Shown here one piece after another: positions 6,995 through 11,095 of a stretch of DNA of 11,095 nt. The notes beneath the pieces are model-generated. The model searched no databases. It had not been told where the DNA came from and was given only the letters and a program-made list of their open reading frames with translations. Origin of the DNA: Ileibacterium sp. (GTDB taxonomy: Bacteria; Bacillota_I; Bacilli_A; Erysipelotrichales; Erysipelotrichaceae). The translations under genes and the position numbers were made by a program. The DNA is taken from contig JABUSF010000015.1 of the NCBI GenBank assembly GCA_021443945.1, positions 21,797-32,891 of the forward strand, in the 5' to 3' direction. How positions within the stretch are numbered: position 1 is the first letter of the stretch; every line of letters starts with the position of its first letter.

Positions 6995-8525
6995 TTGCGG
7001 AACCTCCTGCCATCAGAAGACCAATTTCATGTTCTGTTGCCTGGTCCTGCGGCATTTCCTTCACAATTTTTCCGTCGTAAATGACTCCAATGGTATCTGC
7101 GACGTTCATAACTTCATCCAGTTCCAGAGAAATCAGCAGAACGGCTTTGCCTTTGTCACGCTGATCCAACAGGGTTTTGTGGATATTTTCGATAGCACCG
7201 ACATCCAGTCCGCGGGTTGGCTGCATGGCAATCAGCAAATCCGGGTTGTTGGCGATTTCACGGGCAATGATTACTTTTTGCTGGTTACCGCCGGAAAGAC
7301 CGCGGATCAGATCTTTTTCGCATCCATTTGGACGAATGTCATATTCCTGAACCTGCTTTTTGGCAAAGTCACTGATGGCTTTCTGCTTCATCAGACCTTT
7401 GATACTGAAGGGGTTCTTCATATAGGTTTCCAGTACGAAGTTGTCTTCCACGGAAAAATCCGGAATAAGTCCGCGTTTTTCACGGTCTTCATGAATGGAG
7501 GCAATTCCGCTGGTAATGGTATTCCAGGTGGTTGTGTTCTGGATTTCCTTGCCGTTGATTTTAATGGTTCCGCCCTGAACATGAATCATGTTGGTAATGG
7601 CTTCAAGAAGTTCTTTCTGTCCGTTTCCATCGATTCCGGCGATCCCGTAAATTTCACCGGAGCGGATTTTAAAACTTAAGCCTTTGAGAACTTCTACGCC
7701 TCTGACGTCTCTGGCATGAAGATCATCCACTTCGAAGATGACGTGCTTTGGATTCATTAGTGTTTTGGCCACTTTCAGGTTGACCTGGTGCCCAACCATC
7801 ATGTCCGCCAAATCCGACTGCGAAACATCTTTCACGCTGACGGTATCAATGTACTGTCCGCGTCGGATGATGGTGCACTTATCAGCGGATTTTTTAATTT
7901 CATCCAGCTTGTGAGTAATGATCAGAATGGTTTTTCCATCGTTGACCAGGTTATGAATAATATTGATCAGCTCATCGATTTCCTGAGGTGTCAGTACGGC
8001 GGTGGGTTCATCCAGAATCAAAATGTCTGCACCGCGGTAAAGAGCCTTCAGAATTTCAACACGCTGCTGCATGCCAACGGAAATGTCCTCGATTTTGGCA
8101 TCCGGATCTACATCCAGGCCGTATTTTTCAATAAGGGCAAGAACATCCTGTTTGGCTTTGTCCATATCCAGAAAAGCTCCGCCTTTTGTGGTTTCCTGAC
8201 CGAGAATAATATTTTCCGCTACGGTAAATACGTCCACCAGCATAAAGTGCTGATGCACCATCCCAATACCAGTTGCAATGGCCGTGGATGGATTTTTCAT
8301 TTCTACTTGCTGGCCATTGATTTTGATGGTTCCTCCATCAGGCTGATAAAGCCCGTAAAGGATATTCATTAATGTCGATTTCCCTGCTCCGTTCTCACCG
8401 AGAATGGCGTGAACGGAACCTTTTTCCACTTCCAGATTCACCTGATCCAGAACTGGGCGGTTTCCGAAGACCTTGACGATGCCGTTCATCTCCACCGCAT
8501 TTACAGGTTTTGTATTGTGTTCCAT
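6987..8525 (-). CDS. nupO: Nucleoside ABC transporter ATP-binding protein NupO
   Basis: The 512-residue protein carries two fused nucleotide-binding domains. The first is complete: Walker A GENGAGKST (43-51), Q-loop Gln92, signature SVGMQQR (149-155), Walker B ILILDEP (168-174) and switch His205. The second is degenerate at Walker A (GIDGNGQKEL, 297-306) and Walker B (MQPTRG, 434-439, no Glu), but keeps LSGGNQQK (410-417). Asymmetric halves of this kind are normal for RbsA/NupO-type sugar and nucleoside importers and do not indicate decay. It energises NupP/NupQ at the inner face of the membrane. It lies 45 nt after nupN and overlaps nupP by 8 nt. Unlike its neighbours it has no clear Shine-Dalgarno: the 20 bases before the ATG are A-rich with only AGAAG. 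Its translation may therefore be weaker or depend on coupling. Confidence 0.94.
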   Translation of the reverse strand: MEHNTKPVNAVEMNGIVKVFGNRPVLDQVNLEVEKGSVHAILGENGAGKSTLMNILYGLYQPDGGTIKINGQQVEMKNPSTAIATGIGMVHQHFMLVDVFTVAENIILGQETTKGGAFLDMDKAKQDVLALIEKYGLDVDPDAKIEDISVGMQQRVEILKALYRGADILILDEPTAVLTPQEIDELINIIHNLVNDGKTILIITHKLDEIKKSADKCTIIRRGQYIDTVSVKDVSQSDLADMMVGHQVNLKVAKTLMNPKHVIFEVDDLHARDVRGVEVLKGLSFKIRSGEIYGIAGIDGNGQKELLEAITNMIHVQGGTIKINGKEIQNTTTWNTITSGIASIHEDREKRGLIPDFSVEDNFVLETYMKNPFSIKGLMKQKAISDFAKKQVQEYDIRPNGCEKDLIRGLSGGNQQKVIIAREIANNPDLLIAMQPTRGLDVGAIENIHKTLLDQRDKGKAVLLISLELDEVMNVADTIGVIYDGKIVKEMPQDQATEHEIGLLMAGGSANE

Positions 8526-8570
8526 ATTTTTTAACTTCTATTGTTTGTTCTCTCAAATATATTGTTCAGG

Positions 8571-9611
8571 CTATTGAATACCGTTTTCAGACAGCCATGC
8601 TTTATAGGTTTCTTCTGTGCTTGGCGGATCAATTTCACCGTTAATAATCCGTTCCTGCACTTCCATGGTTTTCTGGTAGACTTCGGGATCCATGTTTTTG
8701 TTCTCTTTTGGAAGACCTACACCGTTGTCGGACAGACCAAAGTCGAATGTTTTGCCCCCGATGTCTTCCCCATTCATGGCTTTTGTGGACAGTTCTTCCA
8801 CCGCGACGTTTACGTTTTTCAAAGCGGATGTCAGCACGTTGTCCGGTGCCAGATAAGACTGGTCGGAGTCAACACCGATGATGTACTTTTTGTTTTCCTT
8901 GGCAGATTCAATCGCTCCATATCCGGCACCGCCGACAGAGTGATAAATAATATCGCATCCGCTGGAATACATTTTATTGGCGATCGCCTTGGCTTTGGCC
9001 ACATCCGAATAGCTTTCTGTAAACTGTTCATCGACCTGGATGGGAACGCCTCTTTCCTGTGCTGCAAACTGAACACCGGCCAGGAATCCATACTCAAACT
9101 GGTCATTTACGAATGTTTTCATAGCACCGATGTATCCGACCCGATCGGTTTTGGTGGACATTCCTGCCACATAGCCGGCCAGAAAAGAAGATTCTTCCGC
9201 ACGGAAGGTTACACCGGTTACGTTCATGGGTGTGTCTTCGAAAGACTGGTCAACGATTGCAAAATGAATATCCGGATTGTAAGAAGCAATATTGATTAAA
9301 GAGTCAGCCAGGGAAAAACCAATGCCCCATACCAGGTCGGAATAAGCGTCGCATGCTCTGTCCATGTTGGTGGTGAAATCGGAAGCCTGTTTGGATTCAA
9401 TGTACCGAACATCCGCACCTGTTTTCTGATTGAAGGATTCCAGGCCTTCCCAGCTGGACTGGTTGAAAGACTGGTCGTTGATTCCGCCCGTATCTGTGAC
9501 CATGGTAACCAGATAGGTCCCTTCTTTTTTCTGACTGGCGGCACATCCCGACAGGCAGACCATGGCTGCAAGGCCGGCTGCTGCCGCCTTGAACAATTTT
9601 TTGCGTAACAT
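8571..9611 (-). CDS. nupN: BMP-family nucleoside-binding lipoprotein NupN (PnrA-like)
   Basis: The 346-residue protein starts with a lipoprotein signal: basic MLRKK, a hydrophobic Ala-rich core, and the lipobox LSGC with Cys23 as the lipidation site. The mature part is a BMP/PnrA-type substrate-binding protein. TDTGGINDQSFNQSSWEGL (39-57) is the family's characteristic opening, followed by GIGFSLADSL, YIGAMKTFVNDQFEYGF and the GVDSDQSYL block. It would sit on the outer membrane face, capture nucleosides and hand them to NupP/NupQ. AAAGGAG (9618-9624) lies six bases before the ATG. Only 18 nt separate it from deoD, so the two are co-transcribed. Purine nucleosides are the likeliest ligands, from PnrA and from the deoD neighbour; broad specificity, as in Bacillus NupN, is possible. 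Confidence 0.93.
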   Translation of the reverse strand: MLRKKLFKAAAAGLAAMVCLSGCAASQKKEGTYLVTMVTDTGGINDQSFNQSSWEGLESFNQKTGADVRYIESKQASDFTTNMDRACDAYSDLVWGIGFSLADSLINIASYNPDIHFAIVDQSFEDTPMNVTGVTFRAEESSFLAGYVAGMSTKTDRVGYIGAMKTFVNDQFEYGFLAGVQFAAQERGVPIQVDEQFTESYSDVAKAKAIANKMYSSGCDIIYHSVGGAGYGAIESAKENKKYIIGVDSDQSYLAPDNVLTSALKNVNVAVEELSTKAMNGEDIGGKTFDFGLSDNGVGLPKENKNMDPEVYQKTMEVQERIINGEIDPPSTEETYKAWLSENGIQ

Positions 9612-9629
9612 AAACTGCTCCTTTGACTG

Positions 9630-10343
9630 TTAAGCGATTTCCAGAGCCACTTTCATCATGTCTGTAAAGCTGACCTGGCGCTGATCACTTGGCAAAGATT
9701 CACCAGTGAATGGCTTATCGGAAATGGTCAGCATACACAAAGCTTTCTTTCCGGCTGCTGCTGCATTTAAATACAGAGCATTGGCTTCCATTTCTACAGC
9801 CAGGATGCCCATGCGTTTCCATTCTTCGTTGGCTTTCGCATAGTCGTTGTAGAAAATATCGGAAGAAAGAATGTTTCCTGCTTTGACAGGAACACCCAGT
9901 TTTTCAGCTGTTTCTACAGCGGCTCTTGCCAGATTGAAGTCAGCAATTGCAGCCAGAGTTCCCGGCAGGCGGTACTGGCTTGCATAGTTGGAATTGGTGC
10001 TGGCGCCTACACCGACAACCAGATCTCTCAATTCCACACCATCAGCCAGAGCACCGGCTGTTCCGATTCGGATGATGGTTTCTACATCATAAAAGTGAAA
10101 CAGCTCATAGGAATAGATCCCAATGGAAGGCATACCCATTCCGCTGCCAAATACAGTTACTTTTTTTCCTTTGTAAGTGCCTGTGTAACCAAACATATTG
10201 CGGACACTGTTGATCTGTACTGGATTTTCCAGGAAGTTTTCAGCAATAAATTTTGCGCGCAGCGGATCACCTGGCATTAATACTGTTTTTGCGATTAGAT
10301 TCTTGTCTGTTACCTCAATGTGAGGAGTTGGAATGTTGTTCAT
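9630..10343 (-). CDS. deoD: Purine nucleoside phosphorylase, DeoD type
   Basis: The 237-residue protein aligns over its full length with the hexameric (trimer-of-dimers) DeoD family. It catalyses reversible phosphorolysis of purine (deoxy)ribonucleosides to base and (deoxy)ribose-1-phosphate in the cytoplasm. Visible signatures are MPGDPLRAKFIAE (23-35, phosphate loop with Arg29), VRNMFGYTGTYKG (47-59, with Arg48), IIRIGTAGAL (90-99, with Arg92), VEMEANALY (183-191, ribose-binding Met and Glu) and TISDKP (206-211). In the last, Asp209 occupies the place of the catalytic Asp204 of Escherichia coli DeoD. The ribosome binding site AGGAG (10356-10360) is 12 nt from the ATG, slightly long. It is the first gene of the operon, just before the nucleoside transporter, so imported substrate is processed at once. 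The long leader holds a foldable RNA element and a cre-like box. Confidence 0.96.
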   Translation of the reverse strand: MNNIPTPHIEVTDKNLIAKTVLMPGDPLRAKFIAENFLENPVQINSVRNMFGYTGTYKGKKVTVFGSGMGMPSIGIYSYELFHFYDVETIIRIGTAGALADGVELRDLVVGVGASTNSNYASQYRLPGTLAAIADFNLARAAVETAEKLGVPVKAGNILSSDIFYNDYAKANEEWKRMGILAVEMEANALYLNAAAAGKKALCMLTISDKPFTGESLPSDQRQVSFTDMMKVALEIA

Positions 10344-10365
10344 ATTTCTTTTCTTCTCCTGTCCA

Positions 10366-10451
10366 TGTCTGCAAAAAAAAACGACTCATGCCGTCAAGCT
10401 TTCTATGTTTATGCAATCTTTTTGCATTCCGTTTTTAAAGCCTTGCAGACA
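10366..10451 (-). promoter_or_regulatory. Structured 5' leader of deoD; possible unclassified cis-regulatory RNA
   Basis: In the minus-strand transcript a perfect 9-bp outer stem can form between the complements of 10443-10451 and 10366-10374. It continues, after a bulge, into seven more pairs (10377-10383 with 10430-10436). Inside is a 6-bp hairpin with a 5-nt loop (10411-10416 with 10422-10427). TGCAA and its complement TTGCA each occur twice, so outer and inner pairings are mutually exchangeable. The 3' arm ends five bases before the Shine-Dalgarno, and a run of nine Us lies within the structure. I compared it with the purine riboswitch core and see no match. The pairing is seen directly; a regulatory role is inference. 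Confidence 0.4.
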
Positions 10452-10461
10452 CCCGCATCTC

Positions 10462-10475
10462 TGAAAGCGGTTCAA
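10462..10475 (+). promoter_or_regulatory. cre-like box 1 (LacI/CcpA-type operator candidate)
   Basis: TGAAAGCGGTTCAA matches 12 of 14 positions of the cre consensus TGWAARCGYTWNCW. It lies just downstream of the possible deoD -10 box, so bound CcpA or another LacI-family protein could block transcription there. Catabolite repression of nucleoside catabolic genes is known in Bacillus (dra-nupC-pdp). Confidence 0.4.
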
Positions 10476-10483
10476 TTACGACT

Positions 10484-10489
10484 ATTGTA
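10484..10489 (-). promoter_or_regulatory. Tentative -10 box for the deoD operon
   Basis: On the minus strand TACAAT occurs in an AT-rich stretch about 140 nt before the deoD start codon. No good -35 lies 16-18 nt upstream (GTATCA or TATCAA is the nearest). A promoter must exist in this region, but this site is only the best of weak candidates. Confidence 0.22.
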
Positions 10490-10546
10490 TTCTATTTCAA
10501 GATTTTTGATACTTAATTAACCCGTCTTTCTTTTTTCTTTCGAATT

Positions 10547-10560
10547 TGGAACCGCTTTTG
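10547..10560 (-). promoter_or_regulatory. cre-like box 2, opposite orientation
   Basis: Read on the minus strand, CAAAAGCGGTTCCA matches 11 of 14 cre positions. It shares the 10-bp core AAAGCGGTTC with box 1 (10464-10473), in inverted orientation with CG centres 85 bp apart, about eight helical turns. It lies just upstream of the udp promoter. Confidence 0.33.
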
Positions 10561-10570
10561 CATCTTTAAG

Positions 10571-10597
10571 GTGACAAGTGTCAGATTTCCGTATAAT
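10571..10597 (+). promoter_or_regulatory. Probable udp promoter
   Basis: A perfect -10 box TATAAT (10592-10597) is preceded by GTGACA (10571-10576) as a -35, with a 15-nt spacer that is shorter than the ideal 17. Transcription would begin near 10604, leaving a leader of about 75 nt before the udp ATG. The short spacer suggests that an activator or relief of repression sets its strength. Confidence 0.45.
10572..10583. repeat. Palindrome TGACA-AG-TGTCA over the udp -35
   Basis: A perfect 5+5 bp inverted repeat with a 2-nt centre covers the -35 hexamer and the start of the spacer of the udp promoter. This is a typical operator position for a dimeric regulator, which I cannot name. The unit is short enough to occur by chance. 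Confidence 0.4.
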
Positions 10598-10610
10598 AAT
10601 TAAAGTCTAT

Positions 10611-10624
10611 TGTAAACGTGTACA
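10611..10624 (+). promoter_or_regulatory. cre-like box 3 in the udp leader
   Basis: TGTAAACGTGTACA matches 13 of 14 positions of the cre consensus TGWAARCGYTWNCW, failing only at position 10. It begins 13 nt after the -10 box, at about +8 of the predicted transcript, a common position for repression by CcpA. It is the best cre candidate in the window. Confidence 0.5.
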
Positions 10625-10667
10625 TGGCAAACTGCTGGCGTGCTCTGCGTACAGCAGCAGTACATTT

Positions 10668-10672
10668 GGAGG
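10668..10672 (+). promoter_or_regulatory. Ribosome binding site of udp
   Basis: GGAGG lies seven bases before ATG 10680. It sits slightly closer to another ATG at 10676, but that frame stops after nine codons, whereas 10680 opens the uridine phosphorylase frame. The start at 10680 is therefore chosen. Confidence 0.8.
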
Positions 10673-10679
10673 AAAATGA

Positions 10680-11095
10680 ATGAAATATGCAGAAGATGGA
10701 TATGAATACCATATCAATTTGAAAAAGGGAGATGTGGGCCGGTATGTCTTTTTGCCGGGAGATCCGAAAAGGGTGAAGCACATTGCCAGCTATCTGGACA
10801 ACGCTGTCAAAGTGGCTGATTCCAGAGAATATGAAACCTGGACCGGTGAGCTCAACGGTGAAAAAGTGTCTGTGACTTCCACCGGAATTGGCGGTCCTTC
10901 CGCGAGCATTGCCATGGAGGAGCTGGCCAATCTTGGAGCGGATACCTTTATCCGGATTGGAACCTGCGGAGGCATGCAGCCAGAAATCGTTGGCGGAGAT
11001 TTGATCATTGCCACAGGGGCCATTCGAAATGAAGGAACATCCAGAGAATATGCCCCAATTGAATTCCCCGCTGTGGCAGACTTTGAAGTGGTCAG
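10680..11095 (+). CDS. udp: Uridine phosphorylase, N-terminal 138 codons (partial, runs off right edge)
   Basis: The visible part matches the start of Udp closely. It has LPGDPKRVKHIA (25-36, phosphate loop), SREYETW (48-54, with Arg49 at the place of Escherichia coli Arg48), STGIGGPSASIAMEEL (67-82), FIRIGTCGGMQPEIVGGDL (90-108, with Arg92 and Thr95 in phosphate and ribose contacts), and EFPAVADFEVV near the edge. The AxEELxxLG and FPAVADFE stretches separate Udp from DeoD, its paralogue 336 nt away. The enzyme splits uridine with phosphate to uracil and ribose-1-phosphate in the cytoplasm. The uracil-specificity residues lie beyond the window. It is divergent from deoD-nupNOPQ, and the shared region with cre-like boxes suggests joint control. 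A broader pyrimidine specificity cannot be excluded. Confidence 0.92.
   Translation, partial: MKYAEDGYEYHINLKKGDVGRYVFLPGDPKRVKHIASYLDNAVKVADSREYETWTGELNGEKVSVTSTGIGGPSASIAMEELANLGADTFIRIGTCGGMQPEIVGGDLIIATGAIRNEGTSREYAPIEFPAVADFEVV

Larger units (their letters stand above)
10344..10679. other. Regulatory region between divergent deoD and udp
   Basis: This 336-nt stretch has no convincing gene; the short plus-strand frames in it lack ribosome binding sites and recognisable content. It contains the structured deoD leader (10366-10451), three cre-like boxes, a possible deoD -10 box, the udp promoter and its palindrome, listed separately. A 17-nt pyrimidine tract (10525-10541, purine on the minus strand) lies upstream of the possible deoD -10 box and could act as an A-rich upstream element for that promoter. 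Confidence 0.7.

Noticed and set aside
6987..8525. Damaged second ATPase domain in NupO
   Set aside because: Degenerate Walker motifs in the second half are the rule for this importer subfamily and not a sign of decay.
3332..9299. Long plus-strand open frames opposite the dipeptidase and nup genes (for example 5215-5916, 6909-7679, 8541-9299)
   Set aside because: They lie antisense to genes with clear family signatures, lack ribosome binding sites and have no recognisable content; they reflect codon usage on the true strand.
10366..10400. Intrinsic terminator or attenuator at the run of nine Us in the deoD leader
   Set aside because: The sequence directly before the U run folds only into a three- or four-pair stem, too weak for a terminator by itself.
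10366..10451. Purine riboswitch before deoD
   Set aside because: The conserved junction and loop sequences of the purine riboswitch are absent; only the stem architecture is loosely similar, so it is reported as an unclassified structure.
10095..10520. Short plus-strand frames over the deoD start and its upstream region
   Set aside because: They overlap deoD antisense or the regulatory region, have no ribosome binding site and are of low-complexity composition.

Overview
The window looks like a chromosomal segment of a low-GC Gram-positive bacterium (Bacillota). The evidence is a nucleoside ABC transporter arranged like Bacillus nupNOPQ, a family C69 dipeptidase of the type common in lactobacilli and Erysipelotrichia-like Firmicutes, AGGAG-type ribosome binding sites, and boxes resembling CcpA cre sites. 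The exact lineage cannot be fixed from the sequence; an Erysipelotrichia-like organism is a guess. I see no rRNA, tRNA, CRISPR array or insertion sequence.

Left part (1-3291). A minus-strand gene runs off the left edge. Its visible 224 codons resemble the N-terminal accessory region (DUF3670 type) of bacterial SNF2-family helicases; the ATPase itself lies outside the window. Diverging from it are two plus-strand genes that overlap by 14 nt (765-2447 and 2434-3291). I do not recognise either. Both are predicted to be soluble and largely helical, and both begin with a similar short helical motif. This helicase-plus-two-unknowns cluster is the least explained part of the window.

Middle (3292-4931). 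A 13-bp bidirectional terminator separates the second unknown gene from a convergent C69 dipeptidase (3359-4774). A second terminator (4881-4914) closes the operon to its right.

Right part (4932-11095). A minus-strand operon reads deoD-nupN-nupO-nupP-nupQ: purine nucleoside phosphorylase, nucleoside-binding lipoprotein, double-domain ATPase and two permeases. The last three genes overlap by 8 and 4 nt. Divergently transcribed is a uridine phosphorylase (udp), cut by the right edge. Together the genes form a nucleoside salvage unit: the lipoprotein captures nucleosides, NupOPQ imports them, and DeoD and Udp split them with phosphate into bases and (deoxy)ribose-1-phosphate.

The 336-nt region between deoD and udp is rich in signals. 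It holds three cre-like boxes, two of which share a 10-bp core in opposite orientation 85 bp apart. It also holds a TGACA-AG-TGTCA palindrome on the udp promoter and, in the deoD leader, a long-range foldable RNA element with alternative pairings that matches no riboswitch I can name.
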